Of a DNA stretch of 64,000 nucleotides, positions 1 to 12,690 are shown piece by piece. The notes under the pieces were generated by a model. That model was not told where the DNA came from. It saw nothing but the letters and a program-made list of their open reading frames with translations, and made no database searches. The position numbers and the translations under genes are program-made. Each line of letters opens with the position of its first letter. The stretch's first letter is position 1. The DNA comes from Streptomyces avermitilis MA-4680 = NBRC 14893 (lineage in GTDB: Bacteria; Actinomycetota; Actinomycetes; Streptomycetales; Streptomycetaceae): NCBI RefSeq assembly GCF_000009765.2, contig NC_003155.5, forward strand, positions 5,022,001 to 5,086,000, given 5' to 3'.

Positions 1-1351
1 GTACGGCCTGTTCTGGGGCCTGTTCATCGGCCAGCTGATGGTTCTGCTCGTACTGACGGTGTTCGTGATGGGCACGGTGGCACGATGGCGAGCGGTACGG
101 GCGGGCCGCAGGGCGTCGAGGAGCACGGCGGCGGTGGCCGCCGCCGATCCCGACCCTACGGGGCATGAGGTCCCGGCGCAGCGGGCCACAACGGAACGGA
201 CGGGAACTTCGGATCCGACCGGAACTCCGGATCCGACCGGGGCGGCGGAACCGGCCTGGACGGCGGAGCAGGCCGGGAGCGCGGCGCCGGCCGGGAGCGC
301 GGCGCCGGCCGGGAGCGCGGCGCCGGCCGGCGGGGCGGCCCCCGCCGCTACGGGTGGCGTGGGTGGCATGGCGAAGTCCGCCGAGGAGACCGCCCTCGCC
401 CACCTCATGGCACGTGACCGGGCGGGCGGACGGGAAATCGTCCTCGGCCCCCCGGAAACCCGAACAGCCGCCGCGACCCAGGCCATCCACGACGCGGCCG
501 GCCCCGTCCTCGTCCTCACCTCGAACCCGGCCCTGTGGTCGGAGACGAAGGACGCCCGAGCCAAACTGGGCCCGGTCCTCCTCTACGACCCCACGCACCG
601 TTGCGACACCCCGGCCCGCCTCCACTGGTCCCCCTCCGCCGGCTGTGAGGACAAGCCCACCGCCGTGGCCCGCGCGGCAGCACTCCTCGCCCCGGTCCGC
701 CCCACCGCGAAGATCGACCAGGCGCTCGCCGAGACGGCCGAGACTCTTCTGCGGAGCTATCTGCACGCCGCCGCCATAGAGGGCCGCACCGTCCGCCATG
801 TCCACCGGTGGGCCCAGGGCACCCAGGTCCAGGAGGCCGTACGCGCCCTCCGTGCGAACCCCAAGGCCGCACCCGGCGCGGGCGGCGAACTGGAGTCGGC
901 CCTCACCTCGCACCCCGAACGCCGTGACATGGCGCAGGAGTTGACAGCGCGCGCACTGTCCTCACTCTTCACCGTCAATATCCGCGAGGCATGCACACCC
1001 AACCGAAATGACAGCCTCGCCTTGGATTCCTTCGTGGATGAAGGGGGCACGCTTTATGTGGTCGGTGAACCCATCGAGGACCCCAGGCAGCATCCCGGCG
1101 CCATGCCGTTCCTGACGGCCCTCGTCTCACACGTGGTCGAGCGCGGCCGTCGCATGGCCGAACGGTCATCCTCCGGTCGCCTCGACCCACCACTTACGCT
1201 CGTCCTCGACGACGTCGCGGCGGTGGCTCCGCTTCCCCAGCTCCCGGAGCTGCTGTCGACCGGAGCGGACCGGGGCATGCCGACCCTGGCCCTGCTCCGG
1301 TCCCAGGAACAGGCCCGGTCCCGCTGGCCGCAGTACGAACTACCTGTCTGA
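1..1351 (+). CDS. TraM/VirD4-like conjugative ATPase family protein, 5' partial
   Basis: The reading frame is open from the first bases of the window, so the true start lies upstream. The visible N-terminus (YGLFWGLFIGQLMVLLVLTV) is a membrane segment. A low-complexity Pro/Gly/Ala linker follows, with a tandem AGSAAP repeat. The soluble part resembles the TraM-recognition domain of TraD/TraG/VirD4 coupling ATPases as annotated in Streptomyces (type IV secretory or 'type VI secretion' protein). A Walker-B-like segment, LTLVLDDVAAVAPLPQLPELL, is clear. Where Walker A is expected the protein reads GPPETRTAA, without GKT or GKS, so ATP hydrolysis is doubtful. The C-terminus stops soon after the LLRSQEQARSRW motif. 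The family assignment is moderately sure; a role in DNA or protein transfer is inference. Confidence 0.6.
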   Translation, partial: YGLFWGLFIGQLMVLLVLTVFVMGTVARWRAVRAGRRASRSTAAVAAADPDPTGHEVPAQRATTERTGTSDPTGTPDPTGAAEPAWTAEQAGSAAPAGSAAPAGSAAPAGGAAPAATGGVGGMAKSAEETALAHLMARDRAGGREIVLGPPETRTAAATQAIHDAAGPVLVLTSNPALWSETKDARAKLGPVLLYDPTHRCDTPARLHWSPSAGCEDKPTAVARAAALLAPVRPTAKIDQALAETAETLLRSYLHAAAIEGRTVRHVHRWAQGTQVQEAVRALRANPKAAPGAGGELESALTSHPERRDMAQELTARALSSLFTVNIREACTPNRNDSLALDSFVDEGGTLYVVGEPIEDPRQHPGAMPFLTALVSHVVERGRRMAERSSSGRLDPPLTLVLDDVAAVAPLPQLPELLSTGADRGMPTLALLRSQEQARSRWPQYELPV

Positions 1352-1428
1352 CAAGGCCCTTCGCCCCGGCAGCGGCGCGGAGCAGCCCGCCCGATCAGAC
1401 CCAGACCCGCCTCATGAGACCTGCTCGA

Positions 1429-1974
1429 TCAGGTGCGCTCGATCACGAATTCCAACTCCTGATCCCCGGAGTCCCCGGGCGCCGGCACGCTCACGCCGCT
1501 CGGCATGAACCCTGCCTTGCGGTAGAACGCCTCGGCCCGCCCGTTCTTCTCGTGCACGAAGAGCCGTACGCGTTCGAGCCCAGCGGCCCAGGACCACTCC
1601 AGAGCCGCGTCGAAGAGCGCCCGGGTCACCCCGCTCCCCCGATGTTCCGGCCGCACGAAGACGCCGACGACGTGCCCTTGTCGCCGCTCGACCGCGACGT
1701 CGAACGGATCCCGTGACCCGGCTTCCTCGACCAGTACGGTCACGCTGCCGGCCCATTCCCCGTCAGGCCCCTCGGCGATGATCTGCTGCCGCTCGGCAAC
1801 CCCTTCGGCGGCCCCCGCCGTCCGGTCCTGCCAGTAGGAGTCCGGCCTGGCGACGGCGTCGTCGTACGTCTCCAGGAACGCCAGATGCGCAACGGGGTCC
1901 TGGAGCGCGACAAGCCGCAGCTTCTTGGCCTCGGCCCACTCGCCGGTGCGTATGGAACGGATCAGGTGGCTCAT
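1429..1974 (-). CDS. GNAT family N-acetyltransferase
   Basis: A 181-residue protein with the GNAT fold. Motif A is VVGVFVRPEHRGSGVTRALF, which carries the R-x-x-G-x-G acetyl-CoA loop. It is followed by a motif-B-like segment ending FYRKAGF. The family transfers an acetyl group from acetyl-CoA to a small-molecule or protein amine; the substrate cannot be told from sequence. The start at MSHLIRSIR was chosen because the extra N-terminal residues of the longer frame run into the rRNA operon terminator and look non-coding. The gene faces the TraM-like gene and lies just downstream of the rRNA operon on the same strand, separated by that terminator. Confidence 0.8.
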   Translation of the reverse strand: MSHLIRSIRTGEWAEAKKLRLVALQDPVAHLAFLETYDDAVARPDSYWQDRTAGAAEGVAERQQIIAEGPDGEWAGSVTVLVEEAGSRDPFDVAVERRQGHVVGVFVRPEHRGSGVTRALFDAALEWSWAAGLERVRLFVHEKNGRAEAFYRKAGFMPSGVSVPAPGDSGDQELEFVIERT

Positions 1975-2052
1975 GCGATCACCGTAATACGCGGTTGCGA
2001 CACCGCTCAGCCATTTTCTCGACTGGCGTGGACATGACCAAACAGTGAACGC

Positions 2053-2100
2053 GAAAAAGCCCCAACTCTCGGGCATATAGCCGGAGTTGGGGCTTCTTCT
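2053..2100 (-). terminator. rRNA operon terminator
   Basis: Perfect 12-bp stem, 2057-2068 pairing with 2084-2095 (AAGCCCCAACTC), with a 15-nt loop. Read on the minus strand it is followed by TTTTTCGC. It sits directly after 5S rRNA and is a classical intrinsic terminator. Confidence 0.9.
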
Positions 2101-2108
2101 TAAAATTT

Positions 2109-2227
2109 GTTCGGCGGCGTCCTACTCTCCCACAGGGTCCCCCCTGCAGTACCATCGGCGCTGTAAGGCTTAGCTTCCGGGTTCGGAATGTAACCGGGCG
2201 TTTCCCTCACGCTATGACCACCGAAAC
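2109..2227 (-). rRNA. rrf: 5S ribosomal RNA
   Basis: About 119 nt. The minus strand opens GTTTCGGTGGTCATAGCG and contains the conserved CCGAACCCGGAAGCTAAG segment. The 5' and 3' ends pair. It lies 90 bp after 23S and just before the operon terminator. Ends were set by base-pairing and may be off by 1-3 nt. Confidence 0.95.
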
Positions 2228-2294
2228 ACTATGAAACTGTCAACCGCACCATCCCGTGACCATGGAATGGGGTTGTTCGTGGTTTCAGAACCAA

Positions 2295-2311
2295 CACAGT
2301 GGACGCGAGCA
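2295..2311 (-). other. 3' arm of the 23S pre-rRNA processing stem
   Basis: The 17 bases at 2295-2311 (CACAGTGGACGCGAGCA) are the exact reverse complement of 5443-5459, just upstream of 23S. The two arms flank mature 23S and would form the long-range stem cut by RNase III. The pairing is seen directly; cleavage is expected from known rRNA maturation. Confidence 0.8.
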
Positions 2312-2316
2312 ACTGA

Positions 2317-7274
<4,958 letters not shown>

Positions 7275-7928
7275 ATGTTTTCCCGTAATCGGGACGACAC
7301 CACGAGAGCGGAACAGCCGGGCGGAATAAGCCCAGCCGTTCACAGCGTCCTCGCTGTGCGCCTACCGAACAACGTCGGCAGGACTTTTTCAAAGGAACCT
7401 CGTCCCAGCCGATCGGCCGGAGACGGGGTATCAACATATCTGGCGTTGATTTTTGGCACGCTGTTGAGTTCTCAAGGAACGGACGCTTCCTTTGTACTCA
7501 CCCGAGAGACTCTCTCAGGCTTTCCTCCGGGCGCTTCCCTTCGGTCTTGCGTTTCCGACTCTATCAGACCGTTTTCCGATCCGATTTCCTCGGTGCTTTC
7601 CAGGTTTCCGCTTTCGCGTTTCCCTTTCCGGCGGTTCCGACTCTATCAGATCCTTTCGGGCCTGATTCCCAGTCAGCGGGTGTTGTCTTCGCGGCTGTTG
7701 GGCCGTTCCGACGTCTCAAACCTTAGCGGATTCTCCCGGCGACTCATAATCGAGCCGTGGAATTGAATTCGGGCACGCCGAATTCGACCCCGGTAGGGAG
7801 ATCGTGCTGGTGGTTTGTTGTGCCGCTTGAGCGGCGGGAGTGCTGTCGCAGAACCGTTACGGCTCCGTGGCAACTCGAAGAATCTTACACATCCAGGGAG
7901 TGGCGGTCAACATCCCTGGGCAAGATCT
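7275..7928 (-). promoter_or_regulatory. rRNA operon promoter and leader region
   Basis: There is no gene in this 654 bp. A 16-mer, TTCCGACTCTATCAGA, occurs at 7553-7568 and again at 7635-7650, 82 bp apart. On the minus strand each holds a -10-like TAGAGT. A further upstream pair reads TTATGA (7744-7749), 18 bp, TAAGGT (7720-7725). Multiple tandem promoters (p1-p4) are known for Streptomyces rrn operons, and these repeats fit that design. Nearer 16S, CTTGAGAACTCAACAGCG matches the usual leader and processing element. Transcription starts are inferred. Confidence 0.75.
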
Positions 7929-8477
7929 TCAGTCCAGGTCGCTGAGCCGTCCGCCCGCGTCCGGCTGGGCGTGCTCCACGCGCCGCAGGAGACGGGTCAG
8001 GACCTCGCCCAGGGCGGCGCGTTCCTCGGCCGACAGGTCCTGGAGGAGGTCCTCCTCGAAGACGCTGGCGAGGCGCATCGCCTCCAGCCACTTCTCGCGG
8101 CCCTCCGCGGTCAGCTCGACGATCACGCGGACGCGGTTCGACTCGTCCCGCTCCCTGGTGACCAGCCCCTCCGCCAGCATGCGGTCGATCCGGTGGGTCA
8201 TCGCGGCCGGCGTGAGCCCCAGTCGCTTCGCCAGGTCACCCGGGCCCAGCCGATAGGGGGCGCCGGAGAGGACGAGGGCCTTGAGGACCTCCCACTCGGC
8301 GTTGCTGATCCCGAGAGCCGCGGTCTGACGGCCGTAGGCGACGTTCATGCGGCGGTTGAGCCGGGAGAGCGCCGAGACGATCTTCTCGACCTGGGGATCG
8401 AGGTCCTGGAACTCGCGCTGGTAGGCGGCGATCTGTTCGTCGAGTGTCGGCTCGCCGGCGCCGGGGGTGTCGGCCAT
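7929..8477 (-). CDS. MarR family transcriptional regulator
   Basis: A 182-residue winged-helix regulator. The recognition region is PGDLAKRLGLTPAAMTHRID, followed by a wing with DESNRVRVIVELTAEG, the usual MarR signature. The N-terminal 30 residues are an acidic dimerisation extension. It is divergent from an MFS exporter gene that starts about 150 bp away, the common layout in which the MarR protein represses the exporter and itself until a ligand binds. A palindromic element lies between them (see the entry at 8505). The ligand is unknown. Confidence 0.85.
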   Translation of the reverse strand: MADTPGAGEPTLDEQIAAYQREFQDLDPQVEKIVSALSRLNRRMNVAYGRQTAALGISNAEWEVLKALVLSGAPYRLGPGDLAKRLGLTPAAMTHRIDRMLAEGLVTRERDESNRVRVIVELTAEGREKWLEAMRLASVFEEDLLQDLSAEERAALGEVLTRLLRRVEHAQPDAGGRLSDLD

Positions 8478-8504
8478 GGCCGCAGTATGGCACGCGTTCG
8501 CTTG

Positions 8505-8561
8505 GCGTCGAAGTCCTTCTAGGTGTACTGTTTAGGATCTAACTTTAGCTTCGAAGTCTTC
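8505..8561. promoter_or_regulatory. Candidate MarR operator between marR and the MFS gene
   Basis: TTAGGATCTAA at 8532-8542 is a palindrome (TTAG, 3 nt, CTAA). More TTAG-like half-sites follow in AACTTTAGC. It is bracketed by two near copies of TCGAAGTC(C)TTC at about 8508 and 8551. The position in the divergent gap fits a repressor site. This is inference from symmetry and context. Confidence 0.45.
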
Positions 8562-8626
8562 AGGGCTAACCACTTCACACCTACATGGGTGCGCGTGGTC
8601 GGCCCTCCTCTCTAGGGCAGGTGAAC

Positions 8627-9910
8627 GTGACCAGGGCAATGGGCGCAGCGATGCGCCGGATCCATGTGGGCAACGCACTCAGCGCGTTCGGCCTCGGCTT
8701 CACCGTCCCGTATCTGTACGTCTATGTGGCGCAGGTACGGGATCTCGGTGCTGTGACGGCGGGTCTCGTACTCGCGGTCTTTGCCGTGGCCGCACTCGTG
8801 GTGCTTCCGTTCGCCGGGCGAGCCATCGTCCGGCGCGGCCCGCTGCCGGTGCTGCTCGCCGCCCTGGTCACCGCCGCGTTCGGCGCACTGAGCCTGGGAC
8901 TGGCGAGCAGCGCCACGACTGTGTTGCTGTCGGCGGCCGCGCTGGGTGCCGGGCAGGCCGTGATGCAGCCGGCGCTGGCCACGATGATCGTGGACTGCTC
9001 GACGGCGGAGACCCGGTCGCGGGCGTTCGCCATGCAGTTCTTCCTGGCGAACCTCGGGCTCGGTATCGGCGGCCTCATCGGCGGCCACCTCGTCGACGCG
9101 TCCCGGGCCGGCTCCTTCACACTGCTGTTCGCGATCGAGGCGGTGATGTTCCTGCTGCTCGTCGTGATCATGTCGACGGTACGGATGCCGCACGCCCCGA
9201 AGATCGAGGGCTCCGCTCCGCAGGCCGAGGGCAGCTGGAAGCAGCTGCTCGGCAACCGGGCCATGGTGCAGCTGTGCGTCGTGGGCTTCGTGCTGTTCTT
9301 CGCCTGCTACGGGCAGTTCGAGTCGGGGCTGAGCGCGTACGGCGTCGAGGCGGCCGGTATCTCCACCTCCGCGCTTGGTACGGCCCTCGCGGCGAACACG
9401 GCGATGATCGTGGTCGCGCAGTTCGCCGTGCTGAAGTTCGTCGAGCGGCGCAAGCGGTCCCGGGTGATCGCCGCCGTCGGGCTGATCTGGGCCGTGGCGT
9501 GGCTCGCGGCCGGGTACGCGGGGCTCGGGCACGGCAGCCGGACCATGGCGACCGCCGCGTTCATCTCCACGTACGCGCTGTTCGGGCTCGGGGAGGCAAT
9601 GCTGTCGCCGACCGTGGCCCCGCTGGTCGCCGATCTGGCGCCGACGGGCCTGGCGGGTCAGTACAACTCGGCCTTTGCCCTGGTCAAGCAGCTCGCGCTG
9701 GCCATCGGTCCGGCGGTGGGCGGTCCCATGGGGGCGTCCCTGCACGCGCCGTACATCGTGACGTTCCTGCTGTTCTCGCTGGGCATCACGTTCCTCGCGG
9801 TGCGGCTCGGGCGACAGCTCACCCCGGTGCAGAACCAGCCGTCCCTCGCGAAGAGCCGGGTGGTCGCCCAGGGCGGGGCGCCCGCGGAGCCGCTCCCCGC
9901 GAACGTGTGA
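8627..9910 (+). CDS. MFS transporter (drug efflux type)
   Basis: About 427 residues with 12 predicted membrane segments and the major-facilitator layout of two six-helix halves. A long loop (about residues 185-215) separates them. The loop 2-3 motif is RAIVRRGPLP. Such proteins use the proton gradient to export small molecules. GTG at 8627 was chosen because AGGGCAGGTG precedes it at ribosome-binding distance and the protein then begins close to the first helix; GTG 8621 or ATG 8585 are alternatives. Divergent from the MarR gene, which probably controls it. Substrate unknown. Confidence 0.8.
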   Translation: MTRAMGAAMRRIHVGNALSAFGLGFTVPYLYVYVAQVRDLGAVTAGLVLAVFAVAALVVLPFAGRAIVRRGPLPVLLAALVTAAFGALSLGLASSATTVLLSAAALGAGQAVMQPALATMIVDCSTAETRSRAFAMQFFLANLGLGIGGLIGGHLVDASRAGSFTLLFAIEAVMFLLLVVIMSTVRMPHAPKIEGSAPQAEGSWKQLLGNRAMVQLCVVGFVLFFACYGQFESGLSAYGVEAAGISTSALGTALAANTAMIVVAQFAVLKFVERRKRSRVIAAVGLIWAVAWLAAGYAGLGHGSRTMATAAFISTYALFGLGEAMLSPTVAPLVADLAPTGLAGQYNSAFALVKQLALAIGPAVGGPMGASLHAPYIVTFLLFSLGITFLAVRLGRQLTPVQNQPSLAKSRVVAQGGAPAEPLPANV

Positions 9911-9946
9911 TCGACGTACGACACCCGTAGGCATCGAGAACCTGTA

Positions 9947-9984
9947 CGACGGCCGCCGCCCACCACGCGTGGGGGCGGCCGTCG
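9947..9984. terminator. Bidirectional terminator between convergent genes
   Basis: GC-rich inverted repeat CGACGGCCGCCGCCC pairing with GTGGGGGCGGCCGTCG around a short loop. It sits in the 81-bp gap between the convergent MFS and methyltransferase genes. No long T tract, as is usual in Streptomyces. Confidence 0.7.
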
Positions 9985-9991
9985 CTCGTTC

Positions 9992-10807
9992 TCAGCGGAT
10001 GCCTGTGACCAGGGTGGCCGTGAAGGGCAGGGTCGCCGTGCCGTCCGGTGTGGTGCGGTCGGCGAGGCGGGCGCACATCGCGCGGCCCACGCCGGCGAGT
10101 GCCTCCGGGCCGCCGGTATCGACGATCTCCTGGCCCCAGGGCAGCGCCGAGAGATGGCCGGGGGCGAAGTCGGCCAGTCGGGGCAGGGCGATACCGAAGG
10201 TGACCTCGCGGGCGGTCGTGTGCTGGAAGCCGGCCGAGCGGAACGCGGCCGTGAGCCGTTCGGCCGTACAGGTGAAGGCCTTGGTGTATTCGGCCGCGGT
10301 CTCCTCGCCGCCGTACTTCTTGATGGCCTCGTACTGGGCGGCGAAGTACGGGGAGAGGTCCTTGGGTGCCCAGACGGTGGCCGCGAAACGGCCCCCGGGG
10401 CGGGTGACACGGGCCGTCTCCGCCGCTGCCGCGTCCAGGTCCGCGAAGAACTGGGCGCCCTGCTGGCAGACGACCGCGTCGAAGGCCGCGTCGGTATGGG
10501 GGAGTTTCTCGGCGGAGGCCTCGGTGAACTCGATGTCGGGGTACATGCGCGGACGGTGGGCGGCGGCCACCCTGAGCATGCCTTCATCGGGGTCGATTCC
10601 CGACACCCGGCCCGCCGGGCCGACCAGCGGGGCCGCGGCCCGGGCCGCGAAGCCCGTGCCGCAGGCGAGATCGAGCACCGCGGCGCCCGGGAACAGGTCG
10701 ACGGCGTCCAGGACGGCCGTCACGAAGGGCGCCGCGATCGGCGCGACGTACTGCTCGTAGCGCTCCGGGGCGCTGCCTTTGGACTGAAAGCCCGATTCGT
10801 CTGCCAT
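9992..10807 (-). CDS. Class I SAM-dependent methyltransferase
   Basis: A 271-residue protein. Motif I, VLDLACGTGFAAR (about residues 44-56), binds S-adenosylmethionine. SGIDPDEGML follows as motif II, and FDAVVCQQGAQFF is the post-motif strand. It resembles UbiE/COQ5-like small-molecule methyltransferases; the substrate cannot be deduced. The start MADESGF was chosen because the extra residues of the longer frame look non-coding. It is convergent with the MFS gene and follows the phosphatase gene on the same strand with a 110-bp gap, so it is probably a separate unit. Confidence 0.8.
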   Translation of the reverse strand: MADESGFQSKGSAPERYEQYVAPIAAPFVTAVLDAVDLFPGAAVLDLACGTGFAARAAAPLVGPAGRVSGIDPDEGMLRVAAAHRPRMYPDIEFTEASAEKLPHTDAAFDAVVCQQGAQFFADLDAAAAETARVTRPGGRFAATVWAPKDLSPYFAAQYEAIKKYGGEETAAEYTKAFTCTAERLTAAFRSAGFQHTTAREVTFGIALPRLADFAPGHLSALPWGQEIVDTGGPEALAGVGRAMCARLADRTTPDGTATLPFTATLVTGIR

Positions 10808-10917
10808 GGGTGAGCTACTAGCACCGCACGCCGGAGATGGCCAGATGACGCGCGGCGGTCTCGCTTGTCCGACGCCGTCCAGCTCTGCCCGTATCCGTCT
10901 GTTTCTGCTTCGTGCTC

Positions 10918-12567
10918 CTATGTGGTGCGCGGGAGTGCGAACTCGCACCACACCGCCTTGCCGCCGCCCGGAGTGCGACGGGAGCCCCAGCTCGAGGCGA
11001 TCGTCGCCACGATCGCGATGCCCCGGCCCGCCTCGTCCGCCGGTTCGGCGCGGCGGCGGCGCGGGAGGTGGTCGTCGCCGTCGGTCACCTCGACGATCAG
11101 GCGGCGGTCGGTGCGGCGCAGCCGCAGACGCATCGGCGGGGTGCCGTGCTGGAGGGAGTTGGCGACCAGCTCGCTCGCGGCCAGCACGCCCAGGTCGTGC
11201 AGTTCGGTCGGGAAGCGCCAGCTGGTCAGGACGCCGGAGGCGAAGGCACGCGCGCGTGGCGCCGCTTCCACGCCGCCGAGCAGCTCCAGCGCCGCGTTGC
11301 GGAAGAGGTCGCTGTCGGCGCCCGTGCGGGCCGGGTGCTGGAGGACCAGGACCGCCACGTCGTCGTCGTGGTCGGCGGTCACCCCGGCCGAGCGGACCAG
11401 CCGGTCGCAGACCACCTGGGGCGTGCCCGTGGCGCCCGCCAGCGCGCGCGACAGGGCGGCGATGCCCTCGTCGAGATCCTGATCGCGGCGCTCGACCAGA
11501 CCGTCCGTGTAGAGCACGGCCGTGGAGCCGGGGCCGAGCGGGACCGAGCCCGAGGCGTGCATCCAGCCGCCCGTGCCGAGCGGCGGCCCGGTGGGCTCGT
11601 CGGCACGCAGGACGATGCCGCTGTCGTCGCGCACCAGGATCGGGAGGTGGCCGGCGGAGGCGTACACCAGGCGGCCCTCGTTGGGGTCGTGGACGGCGTA
11701 CACACAGGTGGCGATCTGGTTGGCGTCGATCTCCGCGGCGAGGCCGTCCAGGAGCTGGAGGACCTCGTGCGGGGGCAGGTCGAGTCGGGCGTACGCGCGG
11801 ACGGCCGTACGGAGTTGGCCCATCACCGCTGCCGCGCGTACGCCTCTGCCCATCACGTCGCCGATGACGAGGGCCGTGCGGCCGCCGCCGAGGGTGATGA
11901 CGTCGTACCAGTCGCCGCCGACCGCGGCCTCGGTGCCGCCGGGCTGGTACGTGGCCGCGATGCGCAGGTCGTCGGGCTCCTCCAGCTCCTGGGGGAGCAG
12001 GGAGCGCTGAAGTGTCACCGCCGTTTCGCGCTGCCCGCGCTCACTGGCGCGCAGCCGTTCGGCGGCCTCGGCGTGGTCGGTGACGTCGACGGCGAAGACG
12101 AGGACGCCGCCGTCCTTGTCTTCGGACGCGTCCACCGGCGTGCACGTGAACGTGTACGAGCGGCCGCCCGGGGTCTTGCGGGACTTGACCGTGCGCGACT
12201 TGGAGCTGCGCAGCACCTGGTCGAGGAGCGGGAGCAGGCCGAGCTCGTCCAGCTCGGGCAGCCCCTTGCGGGCGGGTTCGCCGACGGGACGCTCGCCGAA
12301 GGCCGCCGTATAGGCGTCGTTGACGTACGCGATGCGGTGGTCGGGGCCGTGGACGAGGGCGACGAGAGCCGGGACGCGGTCGAGGACGTCCCGTACCGGC
12401 AGTTCGTCGACGGCGGGCACGCGCTGCGTGTCGTCGGTGAGCTGCTCGCCCCGGGCTGTGGGCACGGAGCCGTCCCCCCGCCGGTCCGGGGAGACCGTGT
12501 GCTCGGCCCGCGCTGCGGCGCGGCGCTGCGTTCCGGGGAGCCGGGCGCTCCAGCGCGTGAAGTTCAC
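10918..12567 (-). CDS. PAS / SpoIIE (PP2C) phosphatase / HATPase regulator
   Basis: A 549-residue protein with three modules: a PAS-like sensor (about 55-165), a PPM-type SpoIIE phosphatase domain (about 180-400) with the metal-binding GGDWYDV and IGDVMGRG motifs, and a C-terminal RsbW-like HATPase (about 425-545, with ASELVANSLQHG). Such fusions, frequent in Streptomyces, are thought to act in partner-switching by dephosphorylating an anti-anti-sigma factor and also binding or phosphorylating it. No anti-sigma-antagonist gene is adjacent, so the partner is unknown. GTG 12567 was preferred to an upstream ATG because an ACGAGG element precedes it. Downstream of ndh on the same strand. Confidence 0.85.
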   Translation of the reverse strand: MNFTRWSARLPGTQRRAAARAEHTVSPDRRGDGSVPTARGEQLTDDTQRVPAVDELPVRDVLDRVPALVALVHGPDHRIAYVNDAYTAAFGERPVGEPARKGLPELDELGLLPLLDQVLRSSKSRTVKSRKTPGGRSYTFTCTPVDASEDKDGGVLVFAVDVTDHAEAAERLRASERGQRETAVTLQRSLLPQELEEPDDLRIAATYQPGGTEAAVGGDWYDVITLGGGRTALVIGDVMGRGVRAAAVMGQLRTAVRAYARLDLPPHEVLQLLDGLAAEIDANQIATCVYAVHDPNEGRLVYASAGHLPILVRDDSGIVLRADEPTGPPLGTGGWMHASGSVPLGPGSTAVLYTDGLVERRDQDLDEGIAALSRALAGATGTPQVVCDRLVRSAGVTADHDDDVAVLVLQHPARTGADSDLFRNAALELLGGVEAAPRARAFASGVLTSWRFPTELHDLGVLAASELVANSLQHGTPPMRLRLRRTDRRLIVEVTDGDDHLPRRRRAEPADEAGRGIAIVATIASSWGSRRTPGGGKAVWCEFALPRTT

Positions 12568-12690
12568 TTGGGGGAAGCCTCGTAGGTTCGAAGAGCGAGC
12601 GGTCCGCCCGCCCAAGGTCGTGGACCAGTCTGGCCGACCGGGCCGACATCCGTCAGACGTCGGCCCTTCCGGGGGAGTTCCTGGATCCGG

